The translations under genes and the position numbers were made by a program. The notes under the pieces were generated by a model. It searched no databases. It saw only the letters and a program-made list of their open reading frames with translations, and was not told where the DNA came from. From the NCBI GenBank assembly GCA_903879915.1, contig CAIRNJ010000103.1:1-64000 (forward strand): DNA of 64,000 bases, read 5' to 3'. Source of the DNA: an uncultured Elusimicrobia bacterium. Lineage in GTDB: Bacteria; Elusimicrobiota; Elusimicrobia; Elusimicrobiales; UBA9959. This document shows, piece after piece, positions 18,592 to 26,689 of the stretch. The number at the start of each line of letters is the position of its first letter. Position 1 is the stretch's first letter.

Positions 18592-19560
18592 ATGAAAGAT
18601 TCAATATATGCGGCGATAGCGCTCATCGGGCTGGCGGGCGGGGCTTACGCCGGCACAGCCGCCGACCAACTCGGGCTTGATAAAGCGGACGCGGCGCAGT
18701 TCGCGGCGCCGGCACCGCGCCTGGAAAAGGAGGGGCCATACCTTCCCAGCCTGAAATCCATAGCCAATGCCGAGATTGTTGCCGGGCTTAAGAAAGCCCG
18801 CGGCCTGATCTTTGAGTGGAAGGAAAGTCCCGCGGCGCCCCGGTTCGCCATTCCCTGGGCGTACCTTAACGGGAACCATTGCGGCGACCGCGCGCTGGTG
18901 ACCTATCTCGGGCTGGCAACGCGCGACGCGCAGCCTGTATTGAAAAATCCGCTGCCGCAGGCGGACGCGGACGCTTACCTTAACTCTCCGGCCATTGAGG
19001 CGGCGAAGATAGACCTGATAGCTCCGATGTATGCAAAGCAGACCCTGTATTTTCCGAACGGCCAAACCAAGGACTATCCTATAACCTGGTCCCACCACAT
19101 AGCTTTAGCGGTTAATGTGGACGGCCGGCTGATGGTGGCGGACCTGGCGGCGGCCGCTACCCCCATCCCGATAAAGGACTGGATCAATATGTATTACAGA
19201 GAGGATGACAAGACCACCTGTCCTAATTTGAACGAGGCTGAGTATGTGGCTCTTTTTAGTTATGAAACCTGCCTCCACAACGGCTGGGTTCCCGGCCCGC
19301 ACGGAGAAGTGCCGGTGTGCGTTGCGCCGAAGCAGACGTGCGGGTATAAGTTCACTAACATGGATACCTTTTTTAAGCCGGAGGTGCAGGGGGATGGCTG
19401 GGGCGGGCTTATCTATACGGTCGGTGTGCTTGGATGGAATTTCTCCAGTGATCTGATTAATTTAGAGACGGACATGGGGTTGAAACTGGATCCTATCAAG
19501 GAAGTGTCTGATCTGCGGTCGAAGCTGACTCCTGAATATCCCAGCACCTGGGTGCGTTAA
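18592..19560 (+). CDS. Exported protein with possible protein-glutaminase-like domain
   Basis: 322 residues. The signal peptide (DSIYAAIALIGLAGGAYA) is followed by the shared segment GTAADQLGLDKADAAQ and an Ala/Pro linker. The mature domain has NGNHCGDRALVTYLGL (Cys97), TWSHHIALAVNVDGRL (His168/169) and MVADLAA (Asp184), with DWINMYY after it. A Cys with downstream RA, an HHxA strand and a D in a final strand is the layout of papain-fold protein glutaminases, which deamidate glutamine side chains. This is a resemblance seen by eye, not a proven match. Further cysteines (TTCPN, YETCL, PVCVAPKQTCGY) may form disulfides. A purine-rich GGGGAGA precedes the ATG. Confidence 0.6.
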   Translation: MKDSIYAAIALIGLAGGAYAGTAADQLGLDKADAAQFAAPAPRLEKEGPYLPSLKSIANAEIVAGLKKARGLIFEWKESPAAPRFAIPWAYLNGNHCGDRALVTYLGLATRDAQPVLKNPLPQADADAYLNSPAIEAAKIDLIAPMYAKQTLYFPNGQTKDYPITWSHHIALAVNVDGRLMVADLAAAATPIPIKDWINMYYREDDKTTCPNLNEAEYVALFSYETCLHNGWVPGPHGEVPVCVAPKQTCGYKFTNMDTFFKPEVQGDGWGGLIYTVGVLGWNFSSDLINLETDMGLKLDPIKEVSDLRSKLTPEYPSTWVR

Positions 19561-19647
19561 TATTAGCGGGACCCTGCGGCCGTCGAGGGAACAGCTCAGC
19601 CTTTCGCAGGCCCGCGGGGCCGTGAGCGGCCTGTAGCTTTCAGGGCT

Positions 19648-20874
19648 TTACCTGTTCAGCTGGCGCTCGTCAGCGAAACATTTTTTCAGTTCCGGGGAAC
19701 TTAACCCGCCGGAGAAAAAAGCCTGCCTGAACGTCCGGTAATACTCCGGATAGCGGCCCAGCCGGTGTATATCCTCGAAGCTGGCGAAAGCGGAGCGCCC
19801 GTACGAGCCGGCCACCAGCCGGCCCATGCGCTGCGTGAACACGTGGTCCTTGGTGCCGGAAAAAACCAGCACCTCTCCCTTGAAAGCGGCGCGGTCAATG
19901 GCGGGCGCCGTTACATTTATTCTCCCGGAACTTTCCGCGGCCTGAAAATCCGTCAGCAGGGCTCCGGCCCATTCGCACATCAGGTTAACGTCGGCGGCGT
20001 TCTCCCCGCGGTACGTTTTAAGGTCGGCGCTTAACAGCTCGTACATCCTCACCCGCACGGCCAGCTCCGCCGGCGCGCTGATGATTAATTTTATCAGGCG
20101 CCAGTTATAGACCGGGCTGAACAGGCGTTTGAAATATTCCCAGGTCCCGGGCGGGTAAAACCCGGTCTTCGCTTTAAGGATCGCCTGCCGTACCGGCGCC
20201 GAATCCCTGTTTTCCTGCGCGAGCTTGAACAGCATGAAAGCCAGCGCGGTCCGGCCGCTTTTTACTCCGGCGAACAGCTCCGCCTGACCGGGGTCCAGCT
20301 CATAGAGATTCTTGGAAAAACGTATCCCGTTCGCGCGCGCCAGGTCCAGCCCGCCCGTGGATTCCAGCAAAGCCCGCTGCACATTGGCTCCGTACTTGCC
20401 CATATACCGCTGGGCCAGCGCCGCGCCGTAAAGGTTCATTGCCGCGCGGTAGTCCACGGCGCCGCCGGGCCCGTAAAGTTCGGGGAAAAGCGTAGGCGTG
20501 TTCCCGCGGCCGGCCAGCAGCGCGTACTGCTGCGCGCCCAGCCGCCCCGCGAACCAGGCCATATCGGGCGTGACTGAAACAAGCTCCTGCTGCCCGTCAG
20601 TTATCACCAGCGCCGTGGGGGCGCCGGGCTTGAACCCGGGGCTGAGGATGTAGAACCCGGTGTAAGTTCCGCCGCCGGGCGCGAAGTGGTCCAGCGGCAG
20701 CCGCAGGTAATGGTGCAGCGCGTCCGGCGGCATTTCCGGGTAATAGGCCCCTGCGGCCAGGCGGCTCGCGGGCGGGGCCATGAAAGCCCGGTACTGCGAA
20801 TAGGCGTACAACAGCCCGGCCGCCGCCAGTAAAGCGGCGCCCCCACGTGCCCATTTATTCCGCGGAAAGCTCAT
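19648..20874 (-). CDS. Exported or membrane-anchored alpha/beta-hydrolase-like protein
   Basis: About 408 residues from ATG 20874 (MSFPRNKWARGGAALLAAAGLLYAYSQYRAF), whose N-terminus is a membrane anchor or signal. Then comes LRLPLDHFAPGGGTYTGFYILSPGFKPGAPTALVITDGQQE, a start also seen in S28/S37-type peptidases and related hydrolases. The C-terminal part has VLVFSGTKDHVF and FEDIHRLG, which fit the acid and histidine of an alpha/beta-hydrolase triad. The nucleophile is less clear (LLESTGG near residue 180). Function is unknown. An in-frame extension to 20994 runs through a nitroreductase remnant and is unlikely to be the real start. Confidence 0.6.
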   Translation of the reverse strand: MSFPRNKWARGGAALLAAAGLLYAYSQYRAFMAPPASRLAAGAYYPEMPPDALHHYLRLPLDHFAPGGGTYTGFYILSPGFKPGAPTALVITDGQQELVSVTPDMAWFAGRLGAQQYALLAGRGNTPTLFPELYGPGGAVDYRAAMNLYGAALAQRYMGKYGANVQRALLESTGGLDLARANGIRFSKNLYELDPGQAELFAGVKSGRTALAFMLFKLAQENRDSAPVRQAILKAKTGFYPPGTWEYFKRLFSPVYNWRLIKLIISAPAELAVRVRMYELLSADLKTYRGENAADVNLMCEWAGALLTDFQAAESSGRINVTAPAIDRAAFKGEVLVFSGTKDHVFTQRMGRLVAGSYGRSAFASFEDIHRLGRYPEYYRTFRQAFFSGGLSSPELKKCFADERQLNR

Positions 20875-20879
20875 ACGCG

Positions 20880-21027
20880 CTATTTCACGAACACCACTGG
20901 ATTTTCTTTCCTGGGAGCGGGCTTGCCCGGCTTGCCGGCGGGGTAGCCAAGTATGCACGAGCCCACGCCTATATAGTTGCCGTTCACGCCCCACTCTTTC
21001 AGCAGTTCCTTGCCCTCGGCGCTTTAC
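20880..21027 (-). pseudogene. 3' remnant of a nitroreductase-family gene
   Basis: The minus strand encodes KELLKEWGVNGNYIGVGSC, then ILGYPAGKPGKPAPRKENPV and VFVK before a stop at 20880. This is the usual C-terminal end of flavin nitroreductase-like proteins (GLGSCIIGYP, PRK). Nothing of the N-terminal or flavin-binding part remains upstream. Confidence 0.6.
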
Positions 21028-21222
21028 CTTGTAGGAAATATAAGGCCTGTTTCCGTACGCTCTTCCTTACTTTCTCTCTTTACGCTGCTTGAAATTTTCC
21101 AGAAAAAGCTCCCTTCCTGCTATTTTAGAATAATACAAAAAAAGGCGTATTTCTTATGTTTTCAAAAAACCCCTCTGCGTCCGGTTATCGCCGTGGGCGC
21201 CGGGAGAGAGTGTGTGCGGATC

Positions 21223-21322
21223 GGTAAAGGTATGGTAAAAGATTCGGGTAAACCTCGGGCTATCTTACACGGAGGGGGCAGGTCTGCGGCCTCAGGCGGG
21301 GCGGCGTCAGGCGGGGTAAACT
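21223..21322 (+). promoter_or_regulatory. Island-type promoter with GGTAAA direct repeat (gene at 21410)
   Basis: GGTAAA at 21223 and 21234, GGCCTC at 21288 and TAAACT at 21317-21322 keep the 82 bp and 28 bp distances. The sequence between the repeat and GGCCTC differs from the 18.4 kb copy, while the boxes and distances are kept. Confidence 0.75.
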
Positions 21323-21409
21323 ATATCAGGAAGCGTTGTTCTACCAGAAAGCACCGGATGGCAAAGCAGGCGGCAACCGAGACTGAATAAAATTAAGGAG
21401 ATCAAAAAC

Positions 21410-22216
21410 ATGAAAACTTCAATATACACGGTAGTAGCGCTCATCGGGCTGGCGGGCGGGGCTTATGCCGGCACGGCGGCCGACCAGCTCGGGCTTGATA
21501 AAACGGTTTCAGCGCAAGTCAAAGCGCAGGTTCCGGCGCCGGTGCGGGTAACGAACACGGCGGCGGTGATCAAAGAGGCTCAAACCGTGCTTCGCAATCC
21601 CGCCGCTTTCACTGTGAAGCAGATGGGCGAGGTTATTGAGGGCCTCGATATGGTGCGTCCCAACTATTCACGGGCTTCCAAAGAGGGGGAACAGCTTGAT
21701 ACTCTGCGGGATGGCGTGGATAGCGCCCAGCGCAGAAAGGTCCGGGAGGAGCTGGGAGTAAGAGAGGAATGTTATATAGGCCTGACCGAAAATAGCCTGA
21801 TAGTTAAGGCGGGGACCTCAAGGATAAAGGCGCTGGCTGAGGAGGTTTTCTACGGCCGGGACCTGTCGTCCCAAGTGGGCGAAGCCGACGAGGCCGGGAA
21901 TATAAAAGGGGAAGCCCTGGTCTGGCACCGGACAAAGGGCTGGGTAACCGTGAAAAAATACCTTCTTGATGGCATACCGGACAGCCTCCAGGCGATAGAA
22001 AGCGCTAAAGATTATGTCATCGCGCAGGTCGAGAAGGAGACCTCTTTCAAGGTCACCAAGAGCAACGAGGGGATATGCGGCGGCGAAGGGCCGTCCTACC
22101 TGGTGGATGTCGTGATCAAAGGCGTTTCCGGGAGCGTGAAGACCTATGGCATCCTCGCTTCCGAACTCTCTTCCGGTGCGACGGGACTTATGGCCTCTGA
22201 CGAATGCCGCGAATAA
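21410..22216 (+). CDS. Exported island protein with helical repeat, function unknown
   Basis: 268 residues. The signal peptide TSIYTVVALIGLAGGAYA is followed by GTAADQLGLDKTVSAQ, the shared segment. Residues about 50-100 form a helical unit (VIKEAQTVLRNPAAFTVKQM) related to the tandem units in the broken gene just downstream. The rest is mixed alpha/beta, with GICGGEGPSYLVDVVIKGVSG and a Cys near each end. No catalytic motif is recognised. AAGGAGA precedes the ATG. Confidence 0.75.
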   Translation: MKTSIYTVVALIGLAGGAYAGTAADQLGLDKTVSAQVKAQVPAPVRVTNTAAVIKEAQTVLRNPAAFTVKQMGEVIEGLDMVRPNYSRASKEGEQLDTLRDGVDSAQRRKVREELGVREECYIGLTENSLIVKAGTSRIKALAEEVFYGRDLSSQVGEADEAGNIKGEALVWHRTKGWVTVKKYLLDGIPDSLQAIESAKDYVIAQVEKETSFKVTKSNEGICGGEGPSYLVDVVIKGVSGSVKTYGILASELSSGATGLMASDECRE

Positions 22217-22248
22217 CCTGGCGGCGGGCGCCTGGTGAACGGCGGGGC
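22204..22248 (+). repeat. Direct repeat, copy 1 (about 44 bp)
   Basis: The stretch from TGCCGCGAATAACCTGG to GGTGAACGGCGGGG, which includes the stop region of the gene at 21410, recurs almost unchanged at about 22932-22975. The two copies bracket the broken gene. Confidence 0.7.
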
Positions 22249-22297
22249 ATCGTTAAGGCCAGAGTGGTCTGAAATCTACAGAATTAAGGAGATAATT

Positions 22298-22821
22298 ATG
22301 AAAAAGATACTTATAGTGCTGATACTGAAGCTGAACTGAAAGCCAGATCTTCAATGAACGAAGCCGCTTTTCTGTCTGACTCTAAAATTGTCGCCGTCCC
22401 GGTGAATTCGTAGGAATTCAATCGCACGACGGCGAAGGCCGCGCGGATACTTGCCAGGCCTTCGGTTTATACTACGGACGAGCTGCTTGAGGCCCAGATA
22501 GACCTGATCGACTTGGGGAGGAATGGCGCGCCGTCCGCCGGGCAGAAGGCGCAGGTTTCCGACTATGCGGGAAAGCTTAACCAGCTAGTAGCCAGGCGCA
22601 TACCCGCCGCGCCCAGGCAACTCACTTATAGCGAAGTGATAGCCAGGACCGAGAGCATTCTTTCCAGCCCTTCGGCGTATAACCTGGACGCTATCTATGC
22701 GGCCCAGTTGGAACTGATCGGCCAGAGCATCAAGGGCGGGTTGTCCGCAGAGCAGAAGGCGGAGGTTTCCGAACAGCTCACGAAACTTGGCCAGGTAATA
22801 CAAAAGAAGGAAGCCCGCTGA
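22298..22821 (+). pseudogene. Broken exported gene with two tandem helical repeats
   Basis: A start with the island signal-peptide form (MKKILIVLILKLN) at 22298 hits a stop after 13 codons. Further stops and a frame change follow, including TAG at 22411. From about 22433 an open frame encodes two related units of about 50 residues, ARILARPSVYTTDELLEAQ and ESILSSPSAYNLDAIYAAQ, each ending in a helix rich in Gln, Lys and Leu. AAGGAGA precedes the start. A 102-residue protein from ATG 22513 could still be made but would have no signal peptide. Confidence 0.65.
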
Positions 22822-22931
22822 AAAGCGGGGCTCCTTATTACGCCTGAGGCGGTAAACAGACAGTAAAAGCGGCCGGGGAAAGCCTTGAATATTCTTGCGG
22901 GGCGCGCGCGGGCCCGAGGCCTCAGGCGGAA

Positions 22932-22975
22932 ACGCCGCGAATAACCTGGCGGCGGGCGCGTGGTGAACGGCGGGG
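22932..22975 (+). repeat. Direct repeat, copy 2 (about 44 bp)
   Basis: This is the second copy of the repeat at 22204-22248, with one or two substitutions. Here it follows no coding region, so it looks like a duplicated gene end. Confidence 0.7.
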
Positions 22976-23049
22976 TCCCGAAACAGGGCCCCACTGTTCT
23001 TTCCGTTGCCTGAATGTTTTTCGGAAAAGGCTCCCTTTCCTTGCTGCGG

Positions 23050-23448
23050 GCCCGCTTCAACTTCAGCGGGGCGGACCAACAGAAGAAGGCGGAGAACCTC
23101 TCCGGCGGCGAGCACAGCCGCGTGCATCCGGCCGTGATGCTCAAGGAGGGCGGCAACGTGCTGCTGCTCGACGAGCTCACCAACAGCCTGGACGTGAACA
23201 CCATGCGCGCGCAGGGGGCGCTCGGCGAAACGGGGTTGATCGTGATGGGCCGGCACCGGAACCAGACATTAGAACTGGGGTTTGTCAGGCTGCTGGAGAC
23301 CGAACCCGGCGGAGAGTTCGTTAAAGTAGTGGTGGAGCGCTTCCAGGAGGAGGCGCTCCAAACGGCTGCGCAGCAGGTCCGCAGCAAGCTGATCCCCGGG
23401 AATAGTGCCGTAATTCCGAAGCCGGGGGCGCCCGCGCGCAAGCGGTAA
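23050..23448 (+). pseudogene. Decayed fragment of an ettA-like gene fused to other sequence
   Basis: From 23050 the frame reads [20 protein letters not shown], then [15 protein letters not shown], then [17 protein letters not shown], matching the second ABC domain of the EttA-type protein at 14325-16016. Key residues are lost: signature GGER is GGEH, and DEPTN is DELTN. After NTMRAQ the frame runs on into unrelated sequence ([20 protein letters not shown]). No Walker A is present, so it cannot be an ATPase. The DNA match is high, which points to duplication of the resident gene. Confidence 0.85.
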
Positions 23449-23727
23449 GGGCGGGCTGCGACAGAGCGCCGGCGGGCCTGCGGGGTATTTCGCGCGCAAA
23501 GAGATATTTATAAAATCCGGTGACGCCGCTGTACTGCTCCTGTGCACAGGAGCGTATTTTGTTGGCGGCCAGAAAATAGTCAAAAATGAAATGGCGGCGC
23601 TGGAATAAGCCGCCGCCATTCTTCGTCACCATCATCCGGCGCCTCGCCAGACCTGCCTGTAGCCATGCGGCCGAATACAACGGCGGCTGGAAGTTTCTTA
23701 TTTCCCGGATAAGAGGCCAAAAATCAT

Positions 23728-23860
23728 TTATTGCCGGATCGGGAACAGGGTAAAAGCTGAAGCGCTGATCGGGCTGACCCATTTTCTGAAGAACGGGGAC
23801 AATAAAGCGCATTGCTGCCGGTCCGGTAAAGAAATGGTAAAAGACGATCCGTATATTCCA
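23728..23860 (+). pseudogene. Second fragment related to the exported protein at 29790-31109
   Basis: One frame reads YCRIGNRVKAEALIGLTHF, then LKNGDNKAHC. The intact protein has EDRVGAEALTAMAHF, then FGDTDNKAPN. It has no start or end of its own. The GGTAAA repeat of the next promoter begins within its tail, as for the copy at 18220. Confidence 0.7.
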
Positions 23861-23924
23861 GGCTAAAGATCCGGCCGTCCGGGTTCTTAGGCCTCAGGCG
23901 GGGCGGCGTCAGGCGGGGTAAACT
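23825..23924 (+). promoter_or_regulatory. Island-type promoter with GGTAAA direct repeat (gene at 24009)
   Basis: GGTAAA at 23825 and 23836, GGTTCTTAGGCCTC at 23882-23895 and TAAACT at 23919-23924. Distances to the base before the -10 are 82 bp (repeat) and 28 bp (GGCCTC). Confidence 0.75.
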
Positions 23925-24008
23925 ATATCAGGAAGCGTGGTTCTACCAGAAAACACCGGGTGGTAAAGCAGGCGAGAACTGAGACTAAAGTTAAGGAGAC
24001 TCAAAAAT

Positions 24009-24815
24009 ATGAAAACTTCAATATATGCGGCGGTAGCGCTTATAGGGCTGGCGGGCGGGGCTTACGCCGGCACGGCGGCTGACCAACTCGGTAACCTCGC
24101 CGCTGATGTGGCTATTTCGAAAGTGGCGAACAAGGCGGGCCCCGTTCCGCTGGCTGTAACGCTTACGCCCGGCGCTCTGGCCGCGCCCGGCAGCGTACTC
24201 AGAGGAAAGAAGGTGCTCAGACAATGCTACATAGTGGAGCTGTCCATCTCCCCGGCGCTTCGCGGCGAGAACAGCGCCGTGACCAAGGCCAAAGTTGAGC
24301 GCGCGTTTGCCGCGCAAAAACTGAAAATAGCCAGGTATACGGATGACCTTGCCGTAACCAGTTTCAGATTTTCCGCGCCCCGGCCAAAGGTCCAGACCGG
24401 CTTCTTCAGCACGCCGCAGGGCCAGGTACGCAAAGCCTTAAAGGCGATACCGGGGGTGGAAAGCGTGTCTTTCACCAGCCAGACGAATACGGCCATGTAC
24501 GGGTCCGTAGAGTTAACCCCCGGCCTTTATCCTGACAGGCTTAAGCGCGTCTTTTCCCCCGTAGTCAGCGATATAAGCTACAACCCCGCATATGACGTCC
24601 TGGACGTAGGAATAGAATCCGGTTCCTCGGACCCGGTAGCTCTGGCGAAAACGATACTCACAACGATGCCTGACACGATAAAAGTGGTCGGCAGCGGTTT
24701 GCTGATGGCCAACATACTGATATACACCTACTATCAGGACGGCAGCGATGGCGGGAGTGTAGCCGAGGTTTATTGCGAGAAGGGGTCCGGGAATTGTCGC
24801 AGTTTCGCCAGATAA
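24009..24815 (+). CDS. Exported island protein, function unknown
   Basis: 268 residues. The signal peptide (TSIYAAVALIGLAGGAYA) and GTAADQLG are shared with neighbours, then the sequence departs at NLAADVAISK. The mature region is mostly alpha/beta: QCYIVELSISPALRGENSAV, TPQGQVRKALKAIPGVESV and a late Cys pair (EVYCEKGSGNCRSF). Two halves with a similar helix-then-strand plan suggest an internal duplication of a ferredoxin-like unit, though this is faint. No catalytic residues are recognised. AAGGAGA lies before the ATG, and a strong terminator follows. Confidence 0.75.
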   Translation: MKTSIYAAVALIGLAGGAYAGTAADQLGNLAADVAISKVANKAGPVPLAVTLTPGALAAPGSVLRGKKVLRQCYIVELSISPALRGENSAVTKAKVERAFAAQKLKIARYTDDLAVTSFRFSAPRPKVQTGFFSTPQGQVRKALKAIPGVESVSFTSQTNTAMYGSVELTPGLYPDRLKRVFSPVVSDISYNPAYDVLDVGIESGSSDPVALAKTILTTMPDTIKVVGSGLLMANILIYTYYQDGSDGGSVAEVYCEKGSGNCRSFAR

Positions 24816-24839
24816 CCTTTACGCCGCAGTGTCTCAACT

Positions 24840-24880
24840 CCTGCCGCCGCGTCAGCAAAGACGCGGCGGCAGGCTTTTCT
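24840..24880 (+). terminator. Strong rho-independent terminator
   Basis: A perfect 14-bp stem, CCTGCCGCCGCGTC with GACGCGGCGGCAGG around AGCAAA, is followed by CTTTTCT. It closes the exported gene at 24009 before the converging argR. Confidence 0.88.
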
Positions 24881-24926
24881 GATCAGGTTAAGTTCTCAAA
24901 AGACCACTTTTGCCGGAGGGGGCGGC

Positions 24927-25373
24927 TTAGCCGGCCACCAGTTTCTGCAGCAGCAGTTTCTGCAGCGCGGCCGTCCTGCGGACGCTGGCGGGGATCACCA
25001 GCACGGTATTATCGCCGGCCACGGTGCCCAGCACGTCCGGCAGGCGCTGGGAGTCCAGGAACTCTGCCACGGTGCCGGCCGCGCCGGGCATGGTGCGCAC
25101 GACCACCAGGCTTTCGTTGGCCGCTATGTCCGTGACGCCGCTGCCCATCAGCGTGCGCAGGGCGGGGGCGCTGCCCGAACTGGTCAGCGCGTAGCGGCCG
25201 CCTCCGGGCCCGGGCACCCACGACGCGCCGAGGTCCTTGAGGTCGCGTGAAAGCGTGGCCTGCGTTACGCTGCAGCCCTGCCGCGCCAGCGCGCGCTTCA
25301 GCTCTTCCTGGCTGTCGACCGCGCCGGCGGCTATGATCTTCCTGATGGTGAAAAAGCGTTCTTTTTTGTTCAT
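24927..25373 (-). CDS. Arginine repressor ArgR
   Basis: 148 residues from ATG 25373 ([14 protein letters not shown]). The N-terminal winged helix has [30 protein letters not shown], the family's DNA-recognition segment. The C-terminal domain has the arginine-binding and trimerisation motif [13 protein letters not shown]. ArgR binds ARG boxes as a hexamer when arginine is present. Its gene is divergent from argGH, and its own start lies at the edge of an ARG-box palindrome, so it should repress itself and argGH. No Shine-Dalgarno is visible before the ATG. Confidence 0.92.
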   Translation of the reverse strand: MNKKERFFTIRKIIAAGAVDSQEELKRALARQGCSVTQATLSRDLKDLGASWVPGPGGGRYALTSSGSAPALRTLMGSGVTDIAANESLVVVRTMPGAAGTVAEFLDSQRLPDVLGTVAGDNTVLVIPASVRRTAALQKLLLQKLVAG

Positions 25374-25408
25374 TGTATAAATATACAATATTTTGTATAG
25401 TTATGCAA
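25373..25408. promoter_or_regulatory. Pair of ARG boxes between argR and argG
   Basis: TTGTATAAATATACAA (25373-25388) is a perfect palindrome of ARG-box form. TTGTATAGTTATGCAA (25393-25408) is a second, imperfect one starting 20 bp later. Two boxes spaced by a few bp are the usual ArgR hexamer operator. Confidence 0.85.
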
Positions 25409-25447
25409 CAGGGCCGGCGCCCTGGCTGTAGTTCAAGGAGAGTGGAA

Positions 25448-26689
25448 ATGAAAGAGAACAATAAAGTGGTGCTGGCGTACAGCGGCGGGCTGGATACTTC
25501 GGTGATACTGAAATGGCTCATCAACCAGGGGTACGAGGTGATAGCCTATATAGCCGACGTCGGCCAAGCCGGGGATTTTCAGAAAGCGAAGCGCAAGGCG
25601 CTGAAAGCCGGGGCCTCCAGGGTCTATGTGGAGGACCTGAAGCGCGAACTGGTGACCGATTATATTTTCCCTATTTTCAAGGCTAACGCGCTGTACGAGG
25701 GCCGCTACCTGCTGGGCACTTCCGCCGCGCGGCCGCTGATAGCCAAGCGCCAGATAGAGATAGCCGCCAAAGAAAAAGCCGCCTACGTGGCGCACGGCGC
25801 CACCGGCAAAGGCAACGACCAGGTGCGTTTCGAGCTGGCCTACTACGCGCTGAACCCTAAAATAAAAGTGATAGCGCCGTGGAAGACCGAAAGCTTCCTT
25901 AAGCAGTTCAAGGGCCGCACCGACCTGATAAATTACGCGCAGGCCAACGGTATCGAGATCAGCAACACGCACAAGAAGCCCTACAGCGAGGACGACAACC
26001 TGCTGCACATCAGCCACGAGGCGGGCATCCTGGAGGACCCGGCGCGCGAGTGCGCCGAGGATATCTACTCCAAGACGGTTTCGCCGGAGAAAGCCCCGAA
26101 CAAAGCTACCAGGGTGAAGATACAGTTCAAGGACGGCGTGCCGGTGAAGGTGTCCAACCTTAACACCGGCCGCAGCGAGACCGAGCCGCTGAGACTGTTT
26201 AATTTGCTCAACGACCTCGGCAGCCGCAACGGCGTGGGCCGCGTGGACATGGTGGAGAACCGCTTCATCGGCATAAAATCGCGCGGCGTGTACGAAACGC
26301 CCGGCGGCACCATCCTTTACGCCGCCCACAAGGATATAGAGGGCATAGCTATGGACCGCGAAGTGATGCGCCTGCGCGACATGTTCTCGCCCAAGTTCGC
26401 GGAGCTGGTTTACAACGGCTTCTGGTTCAGCCCGGAGATGAACTTCCTGATGGCCGCCATTAATGAAAGCCAGAAGGCCATAGACGGCAGCGTGACGCTT
26501 AAGCTCTACAAAGGCAACGTGATGGCGCTCTCGCGTGAAAGCGCCAGCTCCCTCTACGACAAGAACCTCTCCAGCATGGACGTGGAGGGGGGCTTCAACC
26601 AGAAGGATTCCGAGGGCTTCATAAAAATACACGCTACCCGGCTGATGGCGCACAGCGCCATAATGAACAGGCACGGCAGGAACCGATGA
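25448..26689 (+). CDS. argG: Argininosuccinate synthase
   Basis: 413 residues, full length. It joins citrulline and aspartate using ATP in arginine biosynthesis. The N-terminal ATP pyrophosphatase loop is [30 protein letters not shown] and APWKTESF are classic family motifs, as is the C-terminal region [23 protein letters not shown] 25448 is preceded by AAGGAGAG. The stop overlaps the argH start (ATGA). Control by ArgR is expected from the ARG boxes upstream. Confidence 0.97.
   Translation: MKENNKVVLAYSGGLDTSVILKWLINQGYEVIAYIADVGQAGDFQKAKRKALKAGASRVYVEDLKRELVTDYIFPIFKANALYEGRYLLGTSAARPLIAKRQIEIAAKEKAAYVAHGATGKGNDQVRFELAYYALNPKIKVIAPWKTESFLKQFKGRTDLINYAQANGIEISNTHKKPYSEDDNLLHISHEAGILEDPARECAEDIYSKTVSPEKAPNKATRVKIQFKDGVPVKVSNLNTGRSETEPLRLFNLLNDLGSRNGVGRVDMVENRFIGIKSRGVYETPGGTILYAAHKDIEGIAMDREVMRLRDMFSPKFAELVYNGFWFSPEMNFLMAAINESQKAIDGSVTLKLYKGNVMALSRESASSLYDKNLSSMDVEGGFNQKDSEGFIKIHATRLMAHSAIMNRHGRNR

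Noticed and set aside
20875..20994. N-terminal extension of the hydrolase-like protein at 19648
   Set aside because: The stretch runs out of frame through the nitroreductase remnant and has no signal features. ATG 20874 begins a proper hydrophobic N-terminus.
25433..26674. A 413-residue minus-strand frame over argG
   Set aside because: It is a shadow of argG with no ribosome site and no motif.
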